Shown: piece by piece, positions 42,042 through 51,500 of the stretch
Position numbering within the stretch: the first letter of the stretch is position 1
Layout of the letters: each line of letters opens with the position of its first letter
NCBI RefSeq assembly: GCF_029946505.1
Contig: NZ_JARZHG010000017.1
Span: 1 to 64,000 of the forward strand
DNA length: 64,000 nt
Direction of reading: 5' to 3'
From: Polyangium sp. y55x31
GTDB lineage: Bacteria > Myxococcota_A > Polyangia > Polyangiales > Polyangiaceae
The notes under the pieces: model-generated
What the model was told of the DNA's origin: nothing
The model's input: only the letters and a program-made list of their open reading frames with translations
The model's database searches: none
Program-made: the position numbers and the translations under genes

Positions 42042-45000
42042 ATGAAACGTAGCGTTTTGCGGCGCGCCGCAGTCTTGCTCCTCGCGCTCTCGAGCACTTC
42101 GGCACTCTGGGCTTGTGGCGACAATGGTGGACAACCGGGCCCCGGCCCCGGTGGCGGAGACCAGGGCGGCGGTGGCCAGGGCGGCCAGGGCGGCGGAGAT
42201 CAGGGCGGCGGCGGCCAGGGCGGGACCGGCGGGTTCGAGTGGCCCGTCGATACCTATCCCATTCCGATCACCCCGTCCGATACCTGGAAAAACCAGATCT
42301 CGTACCCCTACGAGCCTTTCCTCTCGGAGCCCAATTACAACTCCATCGACGGCGGCGTCCGGTGGGTCAAGTTCACCGTCCTGATGCACGACCCGACGAA
42401 GGTGTATTTCCAGGACAGCTTCAAGTACCCCTTCCACGCGCCGTTCGCGGTCGAGCGCCTCGATCCGTTCTTCGGCATGTCGATCGCCGAATACAACGAC
42501 GTCTCGCTGCACGCCGAGGGCCAGAAGGCCATCCTCGGCGCCGTGCTCATCCCGCCCGATCCGGTGCGCTTCCCGGAGTACGGTATCCAGCTCGTCCGGC
42601 AGGATGCGTACGACCCCGAGATGGCGCGTGTCGTCCTCGATCTCGTGAAAAAGAACGTCGTGGCGGAGACGGCCGTTCAGCCGTTTTATTTCCCCACGTA
42701 CGAGCAGAACGCCTCGGCGCAGGAGAACCAGGGCTTCTTCGCCAATGCGGGCTTCCCCGTGAGCAGCGTCGAGCGGTGGACCGGGGGCAGTCAATGTTAT
42801 TCCGCGGGCTGGGCGCTCGGCAAGCTCCGCTACGTGCCCGCCGATCAGATCGAGACCGCCTACACGAACGGGACGTTGAAATCGGAGGACATCCTCCTCA
42901 CCGATGCAATCCCCGCGGAGCTGCCTTATCTCGCGGGGGTCGTCTCCCTCTCGCCGTCGACGCCCAATGCGCACACCGCCATCCTCGCGACCTCGTTCGG
43001 CATCCCGTTCGTGTACCTCGGGACCGAGGCGGAGCGCGAACACGCCAAGGCCCTCGACGGCAAGGAGATCATCCTGCGCGTGAAGAACCGGTACGTCCGC
43101 TGCGACGCCGGGCTCTTCGACGTGGACGGCGCGCTCACGGCCGCCGATCGCGACGCGCTGCTCGCGCAGAAGAAGCCGGATCCCCTCGCGTTTTCGCCAA
43201 AGCAGACGCTCGGCGCCATCGTCGCGAATACCGACGATCTCGGCCCGGCCGACATCGTTCATTTCGGCGGCAAAGCGTCCAATTATGGCCTCCTCCGCGA
43301 CGTGATCCCGAACGATTCGCAAGAGGCCCTCGCCTTCTCGTTCGATCTATGGGACGGCTTCCTCGATCAGACCATGCCGGGCGGCAAAACGCTGCGCCAG
43401 GAGATCGGCGAGCGGCTCGCGAGTTACCAGTACCCGCCGAACCTCGCCGCCCTCAAGGCCGATCTCGCCGCCATTCGCGCCCGGATCGAGAAGGACGCGA
43501 CCTTCTCGGATGCCCAGCGGCAAGCGGTCATCGCCGCGCTCGCCCCGTTTGATCCGGCGCGCAAGATCCGCTTTCGCAGCTCGACCAACGTCGAGGACAG
43601 CGACGCGTTCACGGGCGCGGGCCTCTACGACAGCGCGAGCGGCTGCCTCGCCGACGACACCGACGCGGACGCAACCGGCCCGAGCCAATGCGACGCGAGC
43701 CAGAGCAGCGAGCGCGGCGTGTTCCGCGCGCTCCAGAAGGTGTACGCGAGCTTCTACAACGACAACGCCTTCATCGCGCGCCTGCTCTACGGCGTGAACG
43801 AGAGCGACGTCGGCATGGCCGTGCTCGTCCATTACTCCTACCCGGACGACGACGAGATCGCGAACGGGGTGGCCACGAACGTGCGCCGCGCCGACCCGAT
43901 CGACGACATGAAAATCGTCTCGCAGATCGGGGCGCTCAGCGTGACGAACCCCGAGGGCGGCGCGCTGCCCGAGGTCGTCCACGGCTTCCGGTTCTCGTGG
44001 GGCACCTCGTTCGATACCGTCTCCGGATCGAGCCTCTTGCCGCTCGGCGGCCACGTGATGGAGTGGAAGAGTGATTACGAGGCGCTCGGCACGCTCCTCG
44101 GCAAGGTGGCGGATCGGTTCGCCGAGGTCCATCCCGGCAAGCAGACGTTCGCGCTCGATTACGAGTACAAGAAGATGAAGCCGAGCGGGGCGCTGCTCAT
44201 CAAGCAGGTGCGCGAGCTGCCGCTGCCGGACGACAATGCCACGCTCACGCCCTTCCTCGTCCCCGAGGCACGCATGCTCTGCACGTACCAAGGTGAACAG
44301 AGCGACGTCTTCGCCCTCCATCGGCTGAAGGCGCGCGCGTCGCTCGGGGCGCGCACGGGGTTCGTCGACGCGGCAAGCCTCGCGGCCGAGACCTTTTATG
44401 ACGGCGTGACGCTCGCGCACCTCTCGGCCAATGGCGTGGAAACCATCACGGGGAACCCCGGGACGTGGCCCTCCGCGGCGCATACATTCATGACCGACCA
44501 GACGCTCGATTCCTTCACGTCGGGCAGCGGCGCGGACGCGCGGACCTTCGAGATCATGACGACCCCCGTGCCCACGCTGCTCTCGCCATCGGATGGCCCG
44601 ATCCTCGCGCTCCGTGACATGGAGGTCCATCTCGCGGCGGAGTATGCGACGCCGGTCCCGCACATCGACTGGGACGGCAATCCGGCGAAACGCACGCGGG
44701 ACGAGGCCGTTCGCCTCACCGAATGCACGGACGAGGGGCCGCTCCCGGTGGGCGCGTCGATGCAGACACGGACGATCGAGGCGGGCGGCGTGAAGATCGT
44801 GACGAAGTTCTACTGGCCCGCGCCGCCCACCGGCGTCGTCGCCGGATATACCGCCCCGCTGCTTCGCTGGGAGGAGACACGCATCGAGGGCCTCACGGCG
44901 GCGCCCATCGTGCTCAAGGGGCGTTATTCACAGACGTACCGGCCGCAGCACCACAACTTCGCCGAGGATTTCCTCTTCGAGCCGGCCCTCGAGGAGGGTT

Positions 45001-45113
45001 TGCCCGCGGAGGTGCTGGCCGAGCTCACGGCCAAGGGCATCCGGCAGATCTACGTGCTCAATACAGTCACGGTCGGCACGATCGACCCGTCCGGGCAGAT
45101 CAAGCAGCTCTGA
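42042..45113 (+). CDS. Secreted lipoprotein with permuted PEP-synthase-like domains
   Basis: A 1,023-residue predicted lipoprotein from ATG 42042 (lipobox L-W-A-C, Cys25), followed by a Gly/Gln linker of repeated G-G-G-D-Q-G units. A PEP-utiliser-type swivelling domain is at about 285–350: D-I-L-L-T-D near its start, then P-N-A-H-T-A-I with His311 in the place of the phosphohistidine, then G-I-P-F-V-Y-L-G. The PPDK/PEP-synthase ATP-grasp module follows at about 400–750, with R-S-S-T-N-V-E-D at Arg512 and G-A-G-L-Y-D-S. The usual PEP-synthase order is reversed. The last 270 residues are unassigned. The leader places the protein outside the cytoplasm, where ATP is scarce, so its role is puzzling. 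Confidence 0.82.
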   Translation: MKRSVLRRAAVLLLALSSTSALWACGDNGGQPGPGPGGGDQGGGGQGGQGGGDQGGGGQGGTGGFEWPVDTYPIPITPSDTWKNQISYPYEPFLSEPNYNSIDGGVRWVKFTVLMHDPTKVYFQDSFKYPFHAPFAVERLDPFFGMSIAEYNDVSLHAEGQKAILGAVLIPPDPVRFPEYGIQLVRQDAYDPEMARVVLDLVKKNVVAETAVQPFYFPTYEQNASAQENQGFFANAGFPVSSVERWTGGSQCYSAGWALGKLRYVPADQIETAYTNGTLKSEDILLTDAIPAELPYLAGVVSLSPSTPNAHTAILATSFGIPFVYLGTEAEREHAKALDGKEIILRVKNRYVRCDAGLFDVDGALTAADRDALLAQKKPDPLAFSPKQTLGAIVANTDDLGPADIVHFGGKASNYGLLRDVIPNDSQEALAFSFDLWDGFLDQTMPGGKTLRQEIGERLASYQYPPNLAALKADLAAIRARIEKDATFSDAQRQAVIAALAPFDPARKIRFRSSTNVEDSDAFTGAGLYDSASGCLADDTDADATGPSQCDASQSSERGVFRALQKVYASFYNDNAFIARLLYGVNESDVGMAVLVHYSYPDDDEIANGVATNVRRADPIDDMKIVSQIGALSVTNPEGGALPEVVHGFRFSWGTSFDTVSGSSLLPLGGHVMEWKSDYEALGTLLGKVADRFAEVHPGKQTFALDYEYKKMKPSGALLIKQVRELPLPDDNATLTPFLVPEARMLCTYQGEQSDVFALHRLKARASLGARTGFVDAASLAAETFYDGVTLAHLSANGVETITGNPGTWPSAAHTFMTDQTLDSFTSGSGADARTFEIMTTPVPTLLSPSDGPILALRDMEVHLAAEYATPVPHIDWDGNPAKRTRDEAVRLTECTDEGPLPVGASMQTRTIEAGGVKIVTKFYWPAPPTGVVAGYTAPLLRWEETRIEGLTAAPIVLKGRYSQTYRPQHHNFAEDFLFEPALEEGLPAEVLAELTAKGIRQIYVLNTVTVGTIDPSGQIKQL
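42150..42233 (+). repeat. Gly/Gln-coding tandem repeat
   Basis: Imperfect repeats built on GGCGGC/CAGGGC units encode the low-complexity linker just after the lipobox of the PEP-synthase-like lipoprotein. Such repeats are prone to slippage, so length may vary between strains. Confidence 0.6.
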
Positions 45114-45140
45114 AGACGGTTTTTCGCGCGCCCGCTGCCT

Positions 45141-45626
45141 TCAGCGCGCGGGCGCGGCGAAATACGTCGCTTTGCCCTCGATCCAGTCTCTCCGCTCCGG
45201 CGTGAAGAAGTCCACGTCGACGGTGTCCTCGAGCGCCTCGAAGCTGTGACGCACGCCGGGGGGAATGACGATGACCTGTCCCGACGTCACGTCGAAGGTC
45301 TCGCCGCCCGCGACGACCCGCACGTGCCCCTCTACGATGTACGTCACTTGCTCGTTCGGGTGTGAATGCTCCGGGACGACCGCGCCTTTGACGAAATCGA
45401 AGATCGCGAGCGTGGTCTTCTCCCCGACGAGGTATCGCCGCGTGAGGCCTTCCGCCATGGATTGGCGCGGCATCTTCCCGATGTCGACGACACGCGCCGT
45501 GCGGCTCGCCACGATCGCATCTTCGTCCTTGCTCGCGGGCGTGGCAGGCGCGATCGTGGCGCTGCCGCACGCCGTCATCATGATCCCGGTCAGAACCGCA
45601 CCGATGGCACTCGTTTTCATGCGCAT
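45141..45626 (-). CDS. Cupin-domain lipoprotein
   Basis: A 161-residue predicted lipoprotein (ATG 45626, with an ATG six bases on as alternative; lipobox M-T-A-C, Cys20). The C-terminal 110 residues are one cupin domain: metal ligands H-S-H-P-N-E-Q early and P-P-G-V-R-H-S-F in the second motif. It may bind a small molecule or metal at the envelope. Its start is only 27 bp from the divergent LysR start. Confidence 0.82.
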   Translation of the reverse strand: MRMKTSAIGAVLTGIMMTACGSATIAPATPASKDEDAIVASRTARVVDIGKMPRQSMAEGLTRRYLVGEKTTLAIFDFVKGAVVPEHSHPNEQVTYIVEGHVRVVAGGETFDVTSGQVIVIPPGVRHSFEALEDTVDVDFFTPERRDWIEGKATYFAAPAR

Positions 45627-45653
45627 GACCTTCTCCCGTATCGAAGGCGCCCC

Positions 45654-46535
45654 GTGACAGACCCGCGGGTCGCCTGGGACGACGTTCACTTGTTCCTCGC
45701 CGTCGCGCGGGCCGGCACGCTGAGCGCCGCCGGCCCGCGGCTCGGCCTCACGCAGCCCACGGCAGGCCGCAGGCTACGCGCGCTCGAAGCGTCCGTCGGC
45801 GTCACGCTCTTTCAGCGCACGCCGCGCGGGTTTCGCCTCACCGAAGCGGGCGAGGCGATGTTCCGTCACGCCGAACGCATGGAGCACGAGGCCGTGGCCC
45901 TCGAACGACGCCTCTTCGGCGAGACGCGCGAAGCGGGCGGCGTGCTTCGTATCTCCACGAGCGAGTGGTTCGCGCGGCACGTCCTCGGCCCGGTGCTCGC
46001 CGCGTTCACCCGCGAGCATCCGCGCGTGACGGTCGAGATCGTGGCCGAGTCACGCCTCCTCGACCTGGATCGACAAGAGGCCGACCTCGTCTTTCGTTTC
46101 GTCGCGTTCGACCGCGCCGACATCGTGCAGCGTCGCCTCACGCAGATCCGTTATGGCCTCTACGCCTCGCAGACCTACCTCGATGCGCGCGGCGTGCCCG
46201 ACGCGCACGGCGGCGACGGGCACGCGATCGTCACGATGGATCGCGCGTTCGATGCGCTCGCCGACGTCGCCTGGCTCCGCGCGCGTTTCCCCGGCGCGTT
46301 TTCCACCGTGCGGAGCAACAGCCGCGACGTGCAGGCGGCTGCGTGCGTGCACGGCGCCGGCCTCGCGGTCTTGCCGAGGGTCATCGGCGACGGGCTCCCG
46401 CTCGTGCGCCTCGACGTCGGCGAAGAGCCGCCGGGCCGCACCATATGGCTCGGCTACCATCGCGATTTGAAGAGCCTCGCTCGCCTTCGCGCGCTCGCCG
46501 ATCACGTGCACGCTTCCGTTCCGAAGACGCTCTGA
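45654..46535 (+). CDS. LysR-family transcriptional regulator
   Basis: A 293-residue LysR protein from GTG 45654. The winged-helix domain covers about 8–65 (A-G-T-L-S-A-A-G near the start, L-T-Q-P-T-A-G-R-R), followed by the periplasmic-binding-protein-like effector domain. The start leaves 27 bp to the divergent cupin gene, so this protein may regulate that gene and itself. The effector is unknown. Confidence 0.88.
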   Translation: MTDPRVAWDDVHLFLAVARAGTLSAAGPRLGLTQPTAGRRLRALEASVGVTLFQRTPRGFRLTEAGEAMFRHAERMEHEAVALERRLFGETREAGGVLRISTSEWFARHVLGPVLAAFTREHPRVTVEIVAESRLLDLDRQEADLVFRFVAFDRADIVQRRLTQIRYGLYASQTYLDARGVPDAHGGDGHAIVTMDRAFDALADVAWLRARFPGAFSTVRSNSRDVQAAACVHGAGLAVLPRVIGDGLPLVRLDVGEEPPGRTIWLGYHRDLKSLARLRALADHVHASVPKTL

Positions 46536-46537
46536 TT

Positions 46538-47551
46538 TCAGAAGCCGGCGAGCACGATCTTTCCCATCGCCTTTCCGCTCTCGATCTTGGCGTGAACCCT
46601 CCGCAGGGTCGCCGCGTCGATGCGGCCTTCGCGCTCGGTCAGCGTCGTGCGGAGAACGCCCGCGTCGACGAGCGCCGAGACCTCTTCGAGCAGGCGATGT
46701 TGCTCGATCATGTCGTTCGTCTGGAAGATCGACCGCGTGAACATGAGCTCCCAGCCGACCATCACGCTCTTGCGCTTGAACGGCACGATGTCGAACGACT
46801 TCGGATCGTCGATCAGCGCCACGCGCCCCTGCGGCGCGACGGCCTTGGCCATCGCCTCGTGATGTTTATCGCTCGCCGTGAGTCCCGCGACGTATTCGAC
46901 GTTCGGAATACCAAGCGCGGCCAATTCTGCGTCGAGCGGCTGCGTGTGATCGATGACGTGATGGGCGCCCATGTCGAGGACCCATTTCCTCGTTTCGGGC
47001 CGTGACGCCGTCGCGATGACCGTGAGCCCCGTGAGGCGCCGCGCGATCTGGATGAGGATCGAGCCCACGCCGCCCGCGCCGTTGATCACGAGGAGCGAGC
47101 CTCCTCGCGTCTTCTGGCCATACGGAACGCCGAGCCGATCGAAGAGCAGCTCCCACGCGGTGATCGCGGTCAGCGGGAGCGCCGCGGCTTCGACGAAATC
47201 GAGGGACTTCGGTTTATGGCCCACGATCCGTTCGTCGACGAGGTGCAATTCGGCATTCGTGCCGGGCCGGCCGATCGCGCCTGCATAAAAGACCTCGTCG
47301 CCCGGGCGGAACAACGTGACGTCCGGCCCGACCGCTTCGACGACGCCCGCCGCGTCCCAGCCGAGCACGCGGGGACTTCCGTCCGTGGACTTGAAGCTCG
47401 CGCGAACCTTCACGTCGACGGGGTTCACGGAGATCGCCCGAACACGGACGAGCAGGTCGTGCCCGGTTGCTTTCGGCTCCGGGAGCTCGATGTCGACGAG
47501 GGCATTGTCCGCGGTGACGGGGAGGGGTTCGTAGGTGCCGACGGCCTTCAT
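46538..47551 (-). CDS. Zinc-type alcohol dehydrogenase-like (MDR) oxidoreductase
   Basis: A 337-residue medium-chain reductase of the quinone oxidoreductase branch, from ATG 47551 with AAGGAG at good spacing. The nucleotide motif G-A-G-G-V-G-S is at about 158, with G-W-D-A-A-G-V-V earlier and the usual catalytic N-P-V-D loop. The typical zinc-ligand cysteines are absent, so it is probably a zinc-free NADPH-dependent reductase. It converges with the LysR gene (2 bp apart). Confidence 0.87.
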   Translation of the reverse strand: MKAVGTYEPLPVTADNALVDIELPEPKATGHDLLVRVRAISVNPVDVKVRASFKSTDGSPRVLGWDAAGVVEAVGPDVTLFRPGDEVFYAGAIGRPGTNAELHLVDERIVGHKPKSLDFVEAAALPLTAITAWELLFDRLGVPYGQKTRGGSLLVINGAGGVGSILIQIARRLTGLTVIATASRPETRKWVLDMGAHHVIDHTQPLDAELAALGIPNVEYVAGLTASDKHHEAMAKAVAPQGRVALIDDPKSFDIVPFKRKSVMVGWELMFTRSIFQTNDMIEQHRLLEEVSALVDAGVLRTTLTEREGRIDAATLRRVHAKIESGKAMGKIVLAGF

Positions 47552-47654
47552 GAGGACGACTCCTTGGTTCGTGGAGGTGCGGAGAATCTTGGACATCTCG
47601 GCCCGGCGCGCGAGGAGCGTCTTCGCATGACGGCCATGCACCAGCGCATGGCGC

Positions 47655-48431
47655 TCAAGCGACGAGCCGTCGCGGTTCCCCCGAAAGGACCCGCGTCCTC
47701 GTGATCCCGAGGCGATCCGCAGCCCGCGCGAGGAGGACGGCATCCTGGACGGCGCAGGTGTTCGCGTCGTTGTTGAAGAACGCGAACACGTCGCACGGCT
47801 CGCGCCAAACCTCGGCGATACGTCGCGCCCACACGCCCATGGCGCGCGCGCCGTAACAGGGCGCCGGGATTGCGTTGCCTTCGTGGAAACGAACGTATCC
47901 GAAGTCCGCGGTGCGCCAGAGCGGCGTGCGCAAACCGCCTCGATCCCACACGCAGAGCGCGGCGTGGTGGCGGCCGAGCAGCGATTCGATCTCGGGGACG
48001 AACCACGATTCGTCGCGGAACTCGACGGCCACGCGTGCGCTCGTCGGAAAACGTTCGAGCGCGGCGTCGAGCCTGCCCGCGTTGCGCTTCATGCCGGGCG
48101 GGAGCTGCACGAGCACGGGGCCGAGCTTGCGGCCGAGCGCGGAGGCTCGATCGAAGAAGCGCGCGATCGGCTCGTCGGGGTCGCGCAGGCGCTTCAGATG
48201 CGTGAAGAAACGGCTCATCTTCACGGCGAACACGAAATCGGCCGGCGTACGCTCGGCCCAGCTCCGGAAGACGTTCGCCTCGGGGAGGCGGTAAAACGTA
48301 TTGTTGACCTCGACCACCTGGAACCGCTCGGCGTAATGGTCGAGCCAGCGCGCGCTCGGCAGCGATTGCGGGTAGAAGGTCCCGCGCCAGTGCGCGTATT
48401 GCCAGCCGCTCGTTCCGATGAACAGGGTCAT
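47655..48431 (-). CDS. DUF72 protein
   Basis: A 258-residue TIM-barrel-like protein of the widespread DUF72 family (YecE). The N-terminal I-G-T-S-G-W-Q-Y-A-H-W and later V-E-V-N-N-T-F-Y-R-L-P and F-F-N-N-D-A are characteristic. Function of the family is unsettled. It sits 103 bp upstream of the MDR oxidoreductase on the same strand and diverges from the HEAT gene. Confidence 0.9.
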   Translation of the reverse strand: MTLFIGTSGWQYAHWRGTFYPQSLPSARWLDHYAERFQVVEVNNTFYRLPEANVFRSWAERTPADFVFAVKMSRFFTHLKRLRDPDEPIARFFDRASALGRKLGPVLVQLPPGMKRNAGRLDAALERFPTSARVAVEFRDESWFVPEIESLLGRHHAALCVWDRGGLRTPLWRTADFGYVRFHEGNAIPAPCYGARAMGVWARRIAEVWREPCDVFAFFNNDANTCAVQDAVLLARAADRLGITRTRVLSGEPRRLVA

Positions 48432-48523
48432 GCGGGGTCTCCGGGGACACGTGGGGCCGCGGGGGAGCGCGGCAAGCCGGCGAAGGCGCTGGCTTCGGGC
48501 ATCACGCTGGGGTACGAGGCCTC

Positions 48524-51500
48524 GTGATCAGCGATTTGATGCGCGCGGAAGCCTCCGTCTGGATGCTCGCGACATACCGGCCTCCGCTCGTGATCCTCGC
48601 GGAGAGCCTGGCCTCGGCGGACCCGGCCGTGTCACTCGCCGCCGCAAAGGCGCTCGCGGAGCGCGTGAACGAAGGGGACGACGACCCCAAGGCGCTCGCA
48701 GCCTGCATACCGGCGGACCTCTTCGCGCTGCCCTACGATACGCAGATGGCCCTCGCCGAGCTCGCAATCGCCGGCCTGCCGATCCCGATTCCGAGGCCCC
48801 CGCAAGACCTCCCGCCGGAGCTCGCGTGCCGCTATCGATGCTCCGCGCTCCTCGCGTCGCCCGAGCTCCTGCCGCTGGAGGAGGCTTCGCCGATGGATCT
48901 GCGCGCCGTCGCGCTCGCGCCCGTCGAACGGGCCCTCGCATCGGGCCTCTTTCGACGCGTGGCGGCCCATGCGCGACCTGCGATGCACGATCAAGCGATC
49001 CATCTCGCGCGCGCAGGGGTTTCGCGTGCGCTCCTCGCGCCGGCGGAAGCGGCCGAGGTGCTGCTCGACATCACGCGCCGCTCGTCCGAGGCCGTGGCGT
49101 CGCGCGCACTCGGGCTCCTCGCCGAGCCCTGGGCACAAGGGTTGTCCTGTCCATCCCTCGCCGCATGGATGAAAGGGGAGGCCGTCGCGCTCGCGGCGCT
49201 GCGCCTCGCGGCCGCGCGCAGGGATGTCGCGTGGGTCCGGCGATTCGCGACGTGTGAAGACGTCGCTCGCAGCGTTCGGCGCGAGGCCCTCCTGATGCTC
49301 GGCGCCCTCGGCGAGGCCGACGATGTGGAGATGGTGCTCGCGCTGGCGGAGGAAGATCCTGCAGGCGCGGGCCCGGAGGCGATCGAGGCGCTCCGTGGCC
49401 TCAAGCGTCGCGGAACCTCGCCGGACGAAGAGCAGGCGCGCCGCGCCATCGAGCTCGTGCTCCGCTTCGAGGCGCTCTCGATCGAGGCGATCGCGGAGAG
49501 CGCGAGCAGCCGCGCCGATACGCTCGTCGCGGCGATCGACGCATGCATCACCCGCGGCGCGTCGAAGGCCAGAGCCGCGCGATTGCTCGCCTCCTTCGGT
49601 ACGCGACGAACCATCACACGCCTCCTCGAAATGGCGGAGCAATCCGCGGATCCCATCCTGTCGCGGTGCGCGATCCGCGAGCTCGGCCGGCTGGAGGAGC
49701 GCTCGGCGGAGCCCGTCGTCCTCGCGAGGCTCGACACCGAGCCGGACGCGTGCCTGTTCGCCCTCGGTCGGCTCGGCGGGGCGGCCACGGCGCAACGATT
49801 GCGAAGGCTGCTCGACGCAGCCCCGCCGCCCTGGCTCTCGGCGGGGCTGCGTGTGCTCTTCCGGCTGGATCCTTCCCCCAGCGTGCTCGCCGCGGCGGCC
49901 GAGCATGGCGCGATTGCCCCCGAGACGCTCGATGCCTTGCAGGCCCACGCGAGCGCCGAGCAAATCGACGCGCTCGCCGCCATTGCAAAGGCGCCCGGGC
50001 ACCCCTTCCGCGCCTCGGCGATCGGCGCGCTCGGTCGCACGGGCGGGCCGATCGCGATCGATCCGCTCGCCGTGCTCTTGACGGACGCCGACGAAGACGT
50101 CCGCGATCTCGCCAGAGCCGCGCTGCGCACGCTGGGACAGCGCCTCGCCACGCCCGATCCGCCGCTCGCGTGCCTGGAAGGTGCGGCGGATCCAGGCGCC
50201 GCGCTCGTGGCGGAGGCCGCGCTGCGGAGGCTCCGCCTGCGGGCCGAATCCGTGGCCGAAACGACGCTGCTGCTCGACGCGGTGATCGGGTGCGACCATC
50301 CGCACCTCGTGCGGGTGGTGCGTCCACTTTTGCGCCGGGAAAACCCCGAGATACGCAAACGCGCAATCGCCTGCCTCGCGGCCGCGGGGCCCGCTTGTGC
50401 AGCCTGGCTCCTGCCATATCTGAGCAGAGAGCTGCCGCTCCCCGTCGCGCGTCAGGCCTTGCTCGCCCTCGGAAATGCGGCCGTGCCTGGCCTCGGCAAG
50501 GTGATCGCCGCGTGGCTCTTCCATCCGAACATGAATTTAAAAAAAGGAGCCGCCGAGGTGCTCGCCCGGAGTCGCGATCTCGACGTGATTCCGGCGCTCG
50601 TCGAGGTGCTCGCGGTGCAGGATCAGCCTGGGCTCCGAGAGCTCGCGAAGGATGCGCTGATGGGAATCGCGGGGCCCTTCTTCCGCTCGCTGCTCGTCGA
50701 CAGGCTCGCCTCGGCGAAGGATCGACGCCACGAAGATCTGCTCGCGTCCACGATCGCGGGCGACCTCTCGCCGGACGAGCTCGCCGCGCTCGTGACGTGT
50801 CGGCCCGACGTTCCGAGCGCCCTCCTCGTGCATGTGTATGCCGCGCATGCCGAGAACCTCGCCGACCTCGACGCCGCGCTCGGGCGCCGCGGCGCTCGCG
50901 CTCGCATTCCGCACGAAATCGATGTCGCGCCGGAGAGCCCCCTGCGCACCGGTCTCGCGCGCGCCAACGCACAGCGACACGTCGTGGAGCTTCGAAGGCG
51001 AATCCGCGAAGCGCCCTTCCTCCCCGAGCCTTCGCCCGCGCTCATCGCGAGCCTTCGCGCGGCGGCCGAACGGGCAGGCTCGGTCAGCTCCCAGCTCACC
51101 GTGCCCGAGCAGCGCGTTCTCTCGACGCTCCTCTCGCAGCTCGCCCCTGCGGCCCGCAACGACGCGATCGCGCTGCTCGCCCGCACGACGGATCCATTCG
51201 TATCGAGCCGCGTGCTTCCCTTCATCGAAATCGACGGCGCGATCGACCCACGCCATGCGCCGCTCTTACCCGCGGCCATCCGCCAGAGGGGGCCCGAGGC
51301 CGCGCGCTCTCGGAGCCGCGATCCGCGCCCCGACGTGCGGGCGCAGGCCGCGCTCGTGCTCCGGCTCGCAGGGGAGGGGACCCTTGCATTCACGCCTCCA
51401 AGCGAGCGTCCCGCATTGCTCCGCGCCTGGCTCGACGGGGGACGGGAAGACGACCTCCTCGCAGCGCTGGAAGGTCGGGACGCGCTTCCGCTCGCGGAGG

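Noticed and set aside
45122-45160. GC-rich hairpin after the PEP-synthase-like gene as intrinsic terminator
   Set aside because: The T-run lies on the wrong side of the stem for the plus strand, and the stem is inside the end of the cupin gene.
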